From positions 1-23,098 of the forward strand of contig DHLY01000006.1 in assembly GCA_002405525.1 (NCBI GenBank): a DNA stretch of 23,098 bases, given 5' to 3'. The DNA is from Proteobacteria bacterium UBA4656. GTDB taxonomy: Bacteria; Pseudomonadota; Gammaproteobacteria; Xanthomonadales; Ahniellaceae. Of this stretch, positions 7,182-17,877 are shown in pieces. A program made the position numbers and the translations under genes. Under the pieces are notes generated by a model. It saw only the letters and a program-made list of their open reading frames with translations. It did no database searches and was not told where the DNA came from. Each line of letters opens with the position of its first letter. Positions within the stretch are counted from its first letter, which is position 1.

Positions 7182-8047
7182 GGCGCCAGCTCGCGCCGCA
7201 GGTGCTGGTAGACCGGCTCGGTATCGGGACGGTGGCCGTGCCAGATGCGGAACGATTCCGCGGCCTGCTCGACCAGCATGCCGAGGCCGTCCACCACGTG
7301 CCCCGCGGCGCCTGCACGGGCCCACGCGGTGAACCCGATCGCGGCAGCACCGTAGTTCATGTCGTAGGCCAGCGCGCGCGGGGCAAGGAGCGAGAACGGC
7401 AGGTCGAGCGCGGCCCCGGCGTGCCCGGCCGAGGTGGCGTTGAGCACGAGGTCGAAGCCACCGGCATCGCGCAGCGCGTCCCAGTATGCGGTGTGCACGC
7501 GCGCGGGCTCGCCGATGCGGTCGGCCAGCGCATCGGCGCGCTCGGGCGTGCGGTTGGCGATCACGATCGATTCCACGCCGGACTCCAGCAGCGCACTGAG
7601 CACCGCCTGCGCGGCGCCGCCGGCGCCCAGCACCAGGGTGCGCCGACCGCGCAGGTCGAGGCGCAGGCGCTCGGCAATGTCGGCGACCAGCCCGATGCCG
7701 TCGGTGTTGTCCCCGTGCCAGGAGCCGTCTTCGCAGCGGGTCACGGTGTTCGCAACGCCACTGCGCTGCGCGTGCGCGCCGTGCGTGCGGCAGGCGGCGT
7801 GCGCAACCGACTTCAGCGGCAGGGTGATGTTGGCCCCGCGGCCGCCGTCGGCGGCGAACTGCGCGAGGCTGCGCGGGAAGTCGGCCGGCGACGACTCGAT
7901 GGCGTCATAGCGCAGCACGACGTGTTCGGCCTGCGCGAACATCCGGTGGATCAAGGGCGAGCGCGAGTGCGCGATCGGCTGGCCGAACACCGCATAGCGC
8001 GCGATCTCGATCGGCGCCTCGGCATTGGTCTCGGGTTTCTTGAACAT
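7178..8047 (-). CDS. aroE: Shikimate dehydrogenase
   Basis: This 289-residue enzyme reduces 3-dehydroshikimate to shikimate with NADPH in aromatic amino acid biosynthesis. Visible motifs are AHSRSP (26-31, substrate binding), NITLPLK with catalytic Lys79, GDNTDGIG with catalytic Asp116, VLGAGGAAQAV (nucleotide-binding loop, 139-149), NRTPERA with the NADP-selective Arg166, and GLGMLVEQAAESF near the C-terminus. The protein starts with about 15 extra residues (MFKKPETNAEAP) before the usual beginning RYAVFGQP, so a slightly later start is possible. However, ATG 8047 is the only ATG in that stretch. A TATCCT motif 29 bases upstream suggests its own promoter even though hemB lies upstream on the same strand. 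It is followed by the DUF952 gene with a 4-base overlap. Confidence 0.95.
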   Translation of the reverse strand: MFKKPETNAEAPIEIARYAVFGQPIAHSRSPLIHRMFAQAEHVVLRYDAIESSPADFPRSLAQFAADGGRGANITLPLKSVAHAACRTHGAHAQRSGVANTVTRCEDGSWHGDNTDGIGLVADIAERLRLDLRGRRTLVLGAGGAAQAVLSALLESGVESIVIANRTPERADALADRIGEPARVHTAYWDALRDAGGFDLVLNATSAGHAGAALDLPFSLLAPRALAYDMNYGAAAIGFTAWARAGAAGHVVDGLGMLVEQAAESFRIWHGHRPDTEPVYQHLRRELAP

Positions 8048-8076
8048 GCTGCCGTTCCGCTGCGGTCGTTGGATCG

Positions 8077-8082
8077 AGGATA
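8077..8082 (-). promoter_or_regulatory. Candidate -10 element for aroE
   Basis: On the minus strand this reads TATCCT, 29 bases before ATG 8047. The -10-like hexamers before hemB and the aldehyde dehydrogenase are each 28 bases from their ATG. No convincing -35 is visible. Confidence 0.3.
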
Positions 8083-8118
8083 CGCCCGTGCGGGGGCGGT
8101 GGGCAGGGTGTAATGATC

Positions 8119-8271
8119 GGGCCCAGGGCTCAGGGCCCAGAAAGAGCCGCGCACCGTGGGGCGCGTCGCTGGCCTGGTCATCCGCTGCACGCTCACGCCG
8201 CACACCGCCGTAGCGGCCTGTTCCGGGCCCAGGGCGCTGGGCCCTGGGCGCCCGGCGCTGAGCCCTGAGCC
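8119..8271. repeat. GGGCCCAG-rich inverted/direct repeat cluster between hemB and aroE
   Basis: GGGCCCAG occurs at 8119-8126, 8133-8140 and 8225-8232. Its complement CTGGGCCC at 8237-8244 makes a perfect 8-bp hairpin with the 8225-8232 copy (loop GGCG). GGCTCAGGGC at 8127-8136 is matched by its exact reverse complement GCCCTGAGCC at 8262-8271. The two clusters bound about 80 bases of non-repetitive DNA. The arrangement looks like a pair of short palindromic intergenic repeats or a small non-autonomous element inserted just after hemB. Confidence 0.55.
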
Positions 8272-8276
8272 TTCGC

Positions 8277-12004
<3,728 letters not shown>

Positions 12005-12210
12005 CGGCCGGGACCCGCGGCTGCGATTTGCGGCGCGGGGCTGGGAGGACGGTTCCCCTGACCGCAGTCCTTCGTGGAACGGCACCCGGCCGACCCACGG
12101 TCGACCCGAGCGGCAACCCCGACGCCGGATGGCGATCGCACGTCCGAAGGCTGGACGAAGCTGAGGTCGGCTGTTAAGTACATCGCGCAAGTCTCTGGAC
12201 GATTGACACA

Positions 12211-12690
12211 ATGAGCCTGTCCTGGTTGTTGCTGATCGGTGGGGTTGTGCTGTTCGCACTGGCCATCCAGCGCGTACCCCAGGGACACGCCTACACGGTG
12301 CACCGGTTCGGCGCGTACCGTCGCACCCTGTTCTCCGGGGTGCGCTGGATCCTGCCTCTGGTGGAGTCGGTGGCCCACCGGCTGAGCCTGACCGGCCGCG
12401 CGATCCGCTTTCCGGCGGTGCAGCTCTCGCGCGAGGAGTCGGCGCTGCGGGTCGGCGGGTGCTTGTGGTACCAGGTGGTCGAACCGGCTCGGGTCGATCC
12501 GCGGGCCGACCAGCTCGACGAGTTCGTGCTGGAGTCCACCCACGCGGCACTGGACGACCTTGCGCCGTGGCTGGCCTCGCTGGAAGGCGGCGAGTTCAAC
12601 GCTGCGCTCAAGGGCGCCATGAACCAGCGCCTCGGCCCGCACGGGCTTCTGGTCACCCGCTGCGAGCTCGACCGCGTCGCCCGCCTCTGA
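12211..12690 (+). CDS. Minimal SPFH/Band-7 (stomatin-like) membrane protein
   Basis: A 159-residue protein with one N-terminal membrane helix (about 3-20) followed directly by an SPFH-type domain: IQRVPQGHAYTVHRFGAYRR, then a WILPLVESVAHRLSL segment and the strand-rich middle to about residue 155. Stomatin/slipin and HflK/C-type proteins are usually near 250-350 residues, with a long coiled coil after SPFH. Here the protein ends in LVTRCELDRVARL with no coiled coil. Either it is a true short form or a decayed copy cut by an early stop. The frame shows no obvious damage. It begins 206 bases after the c-di-GMP gene and is 80 bases from rsmG on the same strand. I see no clear Shine-Dalgarno sequence before ATG 12211. 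Confidence 0.8.
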   Translation: MSLSWLLLIGGVVLFALAIQRVPQGHAYTVHRFGAYRRTLFSGVRWILPLVESVAHRLSLTGRAIRFPAVQLSREESALRVGGCLWYQVVEPARVDPRADQLDEFVLESTHAALDDLAPWLASLEGGEFNAALKGAMNQRLGPHGLLVTRCELDRVARL

Positions 12691-12770
12691 GCGACGCCGC
12701 CGCGCCGCCTGGGACTGGATTCGGCGCCCGCCGACACGGACAATGCCGGGCTCGCCAGCGGGTCCGATCC

Positions 12771-13415
12771 GTGACCGACCGCGTTGCCCTCGATGCCGAA
12801 CTCGCCGCCGGCCTGGCAGGCCTCGGGCTGCCGGGCGATGCTGGGCTGCGCTCGCGCCTGCTCGATTATCTCGACCTGCTGGTGCGCTGGAACGCAACCT
12901 ACAACCTGACCGCCGTCCGCGTTCCGCAGGCCATGGTGGCCCGCCACCTGCTCGACAGCCTCGCCGTTGCGCCCCACGTGCGCGCCGGGACGCTGGCCGA
13001 CCTCGGCACGGGACCCGGACTGCCCGGCATCCCGCTGGCGATCCTGTTCCACGAGCGCCACGTGCTGCTGGTCGAGGCCAATGGCAAGAAAGCGCGCTTC
13101 CTGCGCGAATGCGCGCGCCGGCTGCCATTGCCCAACGTGACGGTGGTGGAGGCGCGGGCGGAGGGCGCGCAACCGGCTCCGCGCGTGCCCTGCGTGGTGG
13201 CCCGGGCGCTGGCCGCCCTGCCCGACCTGGCCCGGCTTGCCGGACCCTGGCTCGCTCCCGGGGGCGAACTGCTGGCGATGAAGGGCCCGGGCCATGAAGA
13301 AGAGCAGCGCGGCCTGCCGCCGGGCTGGATCGTCGCGGCGACCCACCCGATCGCGGTGCCCGGCTTGGACGCGGGACGCTTTTTGGTGGTACTAAAGCAG
13401 GCCGGGGCCGCTTGA
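12771..13415 (+). CDS. rsmG: 16S rRNA (guanine-527-N7)-methyltransferase RsmG
   Basis: The 214-residue protein methylates G527 of 16S rRNA using S-adenosylmethionine. Family motifs are RWNATYNLTAV (39-49), HLLDSLAV (59-66), the SAM-binding LADLGTGPGLPGIPLA (75-90), VEANGKKARFLRE (101-113) and ARALAALPDL. I start it at GTG 12771 because VTDRVALDAELAAGL begins the family-like sequence and gives the usual length. The frame is open upstream but reads as non-protein and would overlap the SPFH gene. No strong ribosome binding site is visible. The stop is five bases before the parA start; the order rsmG-parA-parB is conserved widely in bacteria near the origin of replication. Confidence 0.95.
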   Translation: MTDRVALDAELAAGLAGLGLPGDAGLRSRLLDYLDLLVRWNATYNLTAVRVPQAMVARHLLDSLAVAPHVRAGTLADLGTGPGLPGIPLAILFHERHVLLVEANGKKARFLRECARRLPLPNVTVVEARAEGAQPAPRVPCVVARALAALPDLARLAGPWLAPGGELLAMKGPGHEEEQRGLPPGWIVAATHPIAVPGLDAGRFLVVLKQAGAA

Positions 13416-13420
13416 TTCCC

Positions 13421-14212
13421 ATGTCGCGCATCATCGCCATTGCCAACCAGAAGGGCGGGGTCGGCAAGACCACGACGGCCGTCAACCTCGCTGCCGCGCT
13501 GGCGGAAGCGCGCCGCCGGGTGCTGCTCGTCGACCTCGACCCGCAAGGCAACGCCACCATGGCGTCGGGCGTGAACAAGGCCGAAGCCAGGCCTGGCGGC
13601 TGCGAGGTGCTGCTGGAGGAAGTCCCGGTCGAGCGCGCGGTGGTGACCACCGGCGCCGGCTTCGACCTGCTGCCCGGCAACGGCGACCTCACGGCGGCCG
13701 AGCTCAAGCTGATGGACGAGATCGCGCGCGAGACGCGTCTGCGCGCGGTGCTCGAACCCGTGCGCTCGGAGTACCACTACATCCTGATCGACTGCCCGCC
13801 CTCGCTGTCGCTGCTCACCCTCAACGCGCTGACCGCAGCGCAGGGCGTGCTGATCCCCATGCAGTGCGAGTACTTCGCGCTGGAGGGCCTCACCGCCCTG
13901 CTGAACACGATCAAGGCGGTGAAGGCGCGCCTCAACCCCGAGCTCGAGATCGAGGGACTGCTGCGCACCATGTACGACGTGCGAAACAATCTCGGCAACG
14001 AGGTCTCCGCGCAATTGACCAAGCACTTCGGCGAGAAGGTCTACCGCACCATCGTGCCGCGCAACGTACGCCTGGCCGAAGCGCCAAGCCACGGCCAGCC
14101 GATCTCGCAGTACGACCGCGAGTCGCGCGGCGCGATCGCCTACCTCGGGCTCGCCGGCGAGATGCTGCGCCGCGAACGCGGCGCCGGCAAGGCCGAGTCC
14201 ACCGCCGCCTGA
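13421..14212 (+). CDS. parA: Chromosome partitioning ATPase ParA (Soj)
   Basis: A 263-residue ParA/MinD-type ATPase that acts with ParB in origin segregation. The deviant Walker A box is KGGVGKTTTAVNLA (11-24) with the signature Lys11 and P-loop Lys16. LLVDLDPQGN (35-44) is the switch region, and ILIDCPPSLS holds Walker B. YDVRNNLGNEV and VPRNVRLAEAPSHG further on are typical of chromosomal ParA. There is no N-terminal DNA-binding extension, as in chromosomal rather than type Ia plasmid ParA. ATG 13421 is preferred over TTG 13412. The gap of five bases after rsmG and 14 bases before parB indicates one operon. Confidence 0.97.
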   Translation: MSRIIAIANQKGGVGKTTTAVNLAAALAEARRRVLLVDLDPQGNATMASGVNKAEARPGGCEVLLEEVPVERAVVTTGAGFDLLPGNGDLTAAELKLMDEIARETRLRAVLEPVRSEYHYILIDCPPSLSLLTLNALTAAQGVLIPMQCEYFALEGLTALLNTIKAVKARLNPELEIEGLLRTMYDVRNNLGNEVSAQLTKHFGEKVYRTIVPRNVRLAEAPSHGQPISQYDRESRGAIAYLGLAGEMLRRERGAGKAESTAA

Positions 14213-14226
14213 ACCGGGATCCCACG

Positions 14227-15129
14227 ATGTCCGCCGCCAGGAAATCCAAACTCGGTCGGGGCCTCGACGCCCTGCTCGGCATCGACGCCGGCGGTGCCGT
14301 TGCGGGCGAGGCGCCCGGCGGCGAATTGCGCACGCTGCCGGTGGGCGCGATCCAGCCCGGGCGCTACCAGCCGCGCACCGGCATGGACCCGGAGCGGCTG
14401 AAGGAACTCGCCGATTCGATCCGCGCCCAGGGCCTGATCCAGCCGATCGTGGTGCGTCCGGTCGCGAGCGACCGCTACGAGATCATCGCCGGCGAACGCC
14501 GCTGGCGCGCCGCGCAGCTGGCCGACCTCGGCGAACTGCCGTGCGTGGTGCGCGAGGTGCCGGACCAGGCGACCATCGCGATGGCGCTGATCGAGAACAT
14601 CCAGCGCGAGGACCTGAACCCGCTCGAGGAGGCGGCCGCGCTGAAGCGGCTGATCGACGAGTTCTCGCTCACCCACCAGGCCGCCGCCGAAGCGGTCGGC
14701 CGCTCGCGGGCGGCGGTGAGCAACATGCTGCGCCTGCTCGACCTGCCGCCCGACATCAAGGACCTGCTGGAGGCGCGGCGCCTGGAGATGGGCCATGCGC
14801 GCGCCCTGCTGACCCTGCCGGCGGCGTCCGCACGCAAGCTAGCGCAGGCAGCTGCCGACAACGGGTGGTCCGTGCGTGAACTCGAGGACCGCGCTCGGCA
14901 GGCGCACGAGACCGCCGGCGACGACAAGGGTCGCGGCAAGCCCGGCCCGCGCGCCGATGGTGCCGCGCGCCCCGCCAGTGACCCCAACGTGGCGCAGTTG
15001 GAACAACAACTCGGCGAGCGGCTCGGCGCCAAGGTGTCGATCCAGCCCGGCCGAGGGGGCCGCGGCAGGCTGGTGATCGAATACTTCAGCCTCGACGAAC
15101 TCGACGGCATCCTGGAGCGGTTCCGGTGA
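14227..15129 (+). CDS. parB: Chromosome partitioning protein ParB (Spo0J), CTPase
   Basis: The 300-residue ParB binds parS sites near the origin and spreads as a CTP-gated clamp; it stimulates ParA. The N-terminus KLGRGLDALLG (8-18) is the usual ParA-interacting tail. The CTP-binding box GERRWRA is at 89-95, followed by the ENIQREDLNPLEEA motif (about 119-132). The parS-reading helix-turn-helix lies in LTHQAAAEAVGRSRAAVSNM. A charged, low-complexity linker (about 225-255) leads to the C-terminal dimerisation domain. No exact parS (TGTTNCACGTGAAACA) is seen in the window, so the sites must lie elsewhere. A 64-base gap separates it from the sigma factor gene. Confidence 0.97.
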   Translation: MSAARKSKLGRGLDALLGIDAGGAVAGEAPGGELRTLPVGAIQPGRYQPRTGMDPERLKELADSIRAQGLIQPIVVRPVASDRYEIIAGERRWRAAQLADLGELPCVVREVPDQATIAMALIENIQREDLNPLEEAAALKRLIDEFSLTHQAAAEAVGRSRAAVSNMLRLLDLPPDIKDLLEARRLEMGHARALLTLPAASARKLAQAAADNGWSVRELEDRARQAHETAGDDKGRGKPGPRADGAARPASDPNVAQLEQQLGERLGAKVSIQPGRGGRGRLVIEYFSLDELDGILERFR

Positions 15130-15193
15130 CGGCGATGCATCCGCCCGCCACGGCCTGAAAGCGCGCGCCGGGATTCGCGGTCTTCTACCGGCG

Positions 15194-15721
15194 ATGTCCT
15201 CCAAGCAGGCCCAATTCGACGCCCTGGTGCGCGCCACTTCGTCCGACCTTTACCGGTTCGGCTACTGGCTGTGCCGCAGCGCGGCGCTGGCCGACGACCT
15301 CGTGCAGGAGACCTATCTGCGCGCCTGGCGTTCGCTCGACGACCTGCGCGACACCGCTGCCGCCAAGGCCTGGTTGGTGACCATCCTGCGGCGTGAGCAC
15401 GCGCGGCTGCATGAGCGCAGGGCGCCGACGCTCGAATCGATCGACGAACGCGAGGCCCCCCTGCCCGACGACGACGCAGCGGTGCGCGCGCCCGACGACG
15501 TGAGCGAAGACACCCTGCTCCGCCGCGCCATCGGACGGCTCGACCGCAAGTACCGCGAACCGCTGCTGATGCAGGTGCTCTGCGGCTACACCTGCGAGGA
15601 AATTGCCGCCGAACTCGGGATCACCCCGCAGGCCGTGATGACCCAACTGTTCCGTGCGCGCCAGAAACTCAGGGCCGCGCTGGCGGGCCATGCCGCCGGA
15701 GATGCCCATGTCCTTCGATGA
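15194..15721 (+). CDS. ECF-type RNA polymerase sigma factor
   Basis: A 175-residue group 4 sigma factor. Region 2 (about 8-75) includes the core-binding DDLVQETYLRAWRSL, and region 4 (about 108-162) the helix-turn-helix GYTCEEIAAELGITPQAVMT. An acidic linker (about 84-105, DDDAAVRAPDDVSED) joins them and region 1.1 and 3 are absent, as in ECF factors. The downstream gene overlaps its last 14 bases, which suggests a sigma/anti-sigma type pair with coupled translation. The promoter recognised by it is unknown; a copy upstream of its own operon would be expected but I cannot pick one out confidently. ATG 15194 begins the family-like sequence. Confidence 0.93.
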   Translation: MSSKQAQFDALVRATSSDLYRFGYWLCRSAALADDLVQETYLRAWRSLDDLRDTAAAKAWLVTILRREHARLHERRAPTLESIDEREAPLPDDDAAVRAPDDVSEDTLLRRAIGRLDRKYREPLLMQVLCGYTCEEIAAELGITPQAVMTQLFRARQKLRAALAGHAAGDAHVLR

Positions 15722-16388
15722 CCGCGACAAGGTGCTTCCCTTCCGCGCGTCGCACGACGGCGGCGACGACCCCGTGTTCGAGGCGCGGCTGCGGCGCACG
15801 CTCGCGGTCGCGGCGCCCGCCGACCTCGAGGAGCGCATCCTGCTGCGCCAGACCACCGCGGCGCGGCGCGAGGCCGGCGTCGCGCCGCGGCCCTGGATGG
15901 CCTGGCGCGCCGCCGCCGTGCTGGCGCTGAGCGTAGCCACGGCAGGCCTGTTCATCGTCGCCACGCCGCCCGTGCAGGCGCTGCCGGAACTGGCGATCGA
16001 CCACACATTGCATCACGAGCCCGGTGCCACTGCGCGCACGGCGCGGGTCTCACCCTCGCAGGTGCGCGCGCTGTTCGCGCGCGGGGGCGTGCTGCTCGAC
16101 GCACAGCCACCCGTGGTGCACTACATCAACCTCTGCGACCTCGGTCGCGACCTGTCGGTGCACTTCGTCAGCCGGCAGCCGGGCGGCCCGGTCACGCTTT
16201 ACTACGTGCCCGGGCGTGTCGAGTCGATGCGGATGGACTTCCGTCAGGGCGGCTTCAGCGGGCGCAGCGTGCCGCTGGCGCGAGGCTCGCTGCTGCTGCT
16301 CGCCGACAGCGATGCCGACTTCGACCGCCTCGAGAGCCTCTGGCAGCAGGCGATCGAGCCCGGCGGCAGCGCCCGCGGAGACCGCTGA
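15708..16388 (+). CDS. Membrane protein paired with the ECF sigma factor (DUF3379-like, anti-sigma candidate)
   Basis: A 226-residue protein with an acidic N-terminal cytoplasmic part (about 1-65, MSFDDRDKVLPF onwards), one membrane helix (about 66-86) and a periplasmic C-terminal domain (about 90-226). That domain contains VVHYINLCDLGRDLSVHFV and GGPVTLYYVPG. The layout is that of a single-pass anti-sigma factor, but no zinc-binding HxxxCxxC motif is present. The C-terminal pattern resembles DUF3379 proteins, which also sit next to ECF sigma genes; this is recognition by eye. Possible starts are ATG 15690, 15702 and 15708. I chose 15708 because GGAG lies six bases before it. It overlaps the sigma factor gene by 14 bases. 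Confidence 0.78.
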   Translation: MSFDDRDKVLPFRASHDGGDDPVFEARLRRTLAVAAPADLEERILLRQTTAARREAGVAPRPWMAWRAAAVLALSVATAGLFIVATPPVQALPELAIDHTLHHEPGATARTARVSPSQVRALFARGGVLLDAQPPVVHYINLCDLGRDLSVHFVSRQPGGPVTLYYVPGRVESMRMDFRQGGFSGRSVPLARGSLLLLADSDADFDRLESLWQQAIEPGGSARGDR

Positions 16389-16455
16389 CGCTGCGCGATC
16401 GGGCGTCGCCGACGTCGCGGCGGTGGAAGGCTGCGTCCCGTTCCGCTAATGTCCT

Positions 16456-16478
16456 GCGCCGCGCCCCGGCTGCGGCGC
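16456..16478. repeat. GC-rich hairpin between the sigma-factor pair and the glycosyltransferase gene
   Basis: GCGCCGC (16456-16462) pairs perfectly with GCGGCGC (16472-16478) around a 9-base loop. It lies in the 116-base gap before the GT2 gene. No T-run follows, so I cannot call it a terminator. Confidence 0.3.
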
Positions 16479-16504
16479 GCCCACTCCAGCGCCCAGACCC
16501 GCCG

Positions 16505-17242
16505 ATGAGCCCTGCCGCACCCGAATTGTCGGTCGTCGTACCGGCGTTCAACGAAGAAGAGAACCTGGCCGCGCTCGCCGAGGAGGTCGCCACGGCCTTG
16601 CGGGGACGGATCGCCTTCGAGATGGTGTTCGTCGACGACCACAGCCGCGACGGCACGCTGGCCGCGCTGCGCGCCGCGCGCGCCCGGCTGCCCGAACTGC
16701 GGGTGCTCCACCATCGGGAACGCTGCGGCCAGAGCACGGCGGTGCGCAGCGGCGTCAAGGCCGCGCGCGGGCCCTGGATCGCCACCCTCGACGGCGACGG
16801 CCAGAACGATCCGGCGGACATCCCGAAGCTGCTGGCCGCACGCGATGCCGCGCAGCCGCTGGTGAAGTGCTTCGCCGGCTGGCGCACGACACGTCGCGAC
16901 GACGCGGTCAAGCGCCTGTCGTCGAAGGTCGCCAACGCGGTGCGCTCGCGCATCCTGCGCGACGCCACGCCCGACACCGGCTGCGGGCTGAAGCTCTTCG
17001 AGCGCGCGGCGTTCCTCGAACTGCCGTGCTTCGACCACATGCACCGCTTCCTGCCGGCGCTGTTCCAGCGCGACGGCTGGCAGGTGGTGAGCGTGCCGGT
17101 CGGTCACCGCCCGCGCTTGCGGGGCGTGTCGAAGTACGACACGTGGAACCGTCTGTGGGTCGGCATCATCGACCTGCGCGGCGTGGGCTGGCTGATTCGT
17201 CGCGGCAAGCGCACCGTGGTGCAGGAGATCGATGCGGCATGA
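16505..17242 (+). CDS. GT2 family glycosyltransferase (dolichyl/undecaprenyl-phosphate sugar synthase type)
   Basis: A 245-residue family 2 glycosyltransferase without membrane helices in the catalytic part. The N-terminal nucleotide-sugar-binding motif is VVVPAFNEEENL (10-21), followed by VFVDDHSRDGT (41-51), and the metal-binding acidic motif sits in LDGDGQNDP (95-103). It resembles DPM1/ArnC-like enzymes that move a sugar from a nucleotide donor to a polyprenyl phosphate. Such proteins often have C-terminal membrane helices, absent here; the next gene may supply the membrane part. The stop overlaps the next start as ATGA (17239-17242), which implies coupled translation and a shared function in cell-envelope lipid or polysaccharide modification. 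Donor and acceptor are not evident from the sequence. Confidence 0.9.
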   Translation: MSPAAPELSVVVPAFNEEENLAALAEEVATALRGRIAFEMVFVDDHSRDGTLAALRAARARLPELRVLHHRERCGQSTAVRSGVKAARGPWIATLDGDGQNDPADIPKLLAARDAAQPLVKCFAGWRTTRRDDAVKRLSSKVANAVRSRILRDATPDTGCGLKLFERAAFLELPCFDHMHRFLPALFQRDGWQVVSVPVGHRPRLRGVSKYDTWNRLWVGIIDLRGVGWLIRRGKRTVVQEIDAA

Positions 17243-17580
17243 ACGAGCAGATCGCGTGGTTGGCGTGGACCGGGATCGTGGTCACGCCATGGAAGCTGAT
17301 CGGCTACACGGGCGCGCTGATGTTCGGCGCGCGCTGGGTGGTGCAGTTCGTGGCCACCAAACGCGCCGGCCGGCCGGTGATTCCGCGCCTGTTCTGGTAC
17401 ATGAGCGTGGTCGGCAGCCTGATGACGCTCAGCTACTTCCTGTTCTCGGCCAAGGCCGACTCGGTGGGCGTGCTGCAAAATCTGTTCCCTGCCTTCACCG
17501 CCTTCTACAGCTTGTGGCTGGATATCCGCCATCGCGGCTGGGACAAGTCGCGGAATCACTGGGATCCGCAGCGGCAGTAG
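17239..17580 (+). CDS. Small membrane protein with lipid-A-disaccharide-synthase N-terminal domain
   Basis: This 113-residue protein has three probable membrane helices (about 19-37, 49-70 and 78-96). The sequence pattern FGARWVVQFVATKRAGRPVIPRLFWYMSVVG is that of the domain found at the N-terminus of some LpxB proteins (LAB_N), here as a stand-alone protein. The quoted segment spans residues 29-59; key positions are Arg32, Gln36, Pro46 and Trp53. Stand-alone versions are commonly linked to GT2 glycosyltransferases and are thought to assist in handling lipid-linked sugars. Its ATG overlaps the GT2 stop by four bases. No glycosyltransferase catalytic part is present. Confidence 0.88.
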   Translation: MNEQIAWLAWTGIVVTPWKLIGYTGALMFGARWVVQFVATKRAGRPVIPRLFWYMSVVGSLMTLSYFLFSAKADSVGVLQNLFPAFTAFYSLWLDIRHRGWDKSRNHWDPQRQ

Positions 17581-17877
17581 GTTCCTGCTTGAGGGTGCAG
17601 GGCCAGAACCTCCCAGGCAGCGGCGCGTCGGCGATTGACGTTTCGATGCAGGCTCTTGGCGGTCCGCAGGGTGCAATGAGCGCGTCGAACTGCACCGCTG
17701 CGATAGGGCGGCGCGATCCGCAGCGCTCATCGCACCAGGGCTTGCTCGTTCCCCGTTTCCTGCGTTTTCCGCTGCCAAGAGCGATCCTGCCCTGCCCGCG
17801 TCGATCCGCAGCTTTCCGCGCCATCCGCGTTCCGCGTCCTGCATCGTGCACCTTGCGCGATCGCGCGAGCCCCCTGC
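17581..17877. other. Convergent intergenic gap of 297 bases with dyad structures
   Basis: Lies between the stops of the LAB_N gene (plus) and the DUF2237 gene (minus). I find no protein-like frame; the longest one here (minus strand, ending at 17495) overlaps the LAB_N gene and looks out of frame. The gap contains the inverted repeat at 17670-17736 and the perfect 12-base palindrome GCGCGATCGCGC at 17855-17866, 12 bases from the DUF2237 stop. It probably combines 3' ends of both transcripts with a dispersed repeat. Confidence 0.6.
17670..17736 (-). repeat. REP-like dyad element with 14-bp stem
   Basis: GGTGCAATGAGCGC (17670-17683) and GCGCTCATCGCACC (17723-17736) pair at 13 of 14 positions. 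The one mismatch is A-C on the plus strand but G-U on the minus strand, so a minus-strand RNA would be fully paired. A second folding pairs GGTGCA (17670-17675) with TGCACC (17691-17696). The GGTGCAATGAGCGC...TGCACC style is familiar to me from repeated intergenic sequences in Gammaproteobacteria, so I suspect a dispersed repeat, but copy number cannot be judged from one window. Confidence 0.5.

Noticed and set aside
12203..12208. Perfect TTGACA just before the short SPFH gene
   Set aside because: It lies only two bases before ATG 12211, so it cannot be that gene's -35, and no -10 follows at the right distance.
12005..12210. Terminator after the c-di-GMP gene
   Set aside because: CCCGCG and CGCGGG lie about 14 bases apart near 12015-12040, but there is no T-run and the stem is short in very GC-rich DNA. 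Nothing else is visible in this 206-base gap.
12771..15129. parS site near parA/parB
   Set aside because: I looked for TGTTNCACGTGAAACA-like sequence; only isolated CACGTG cores were found, without the flanking arms.
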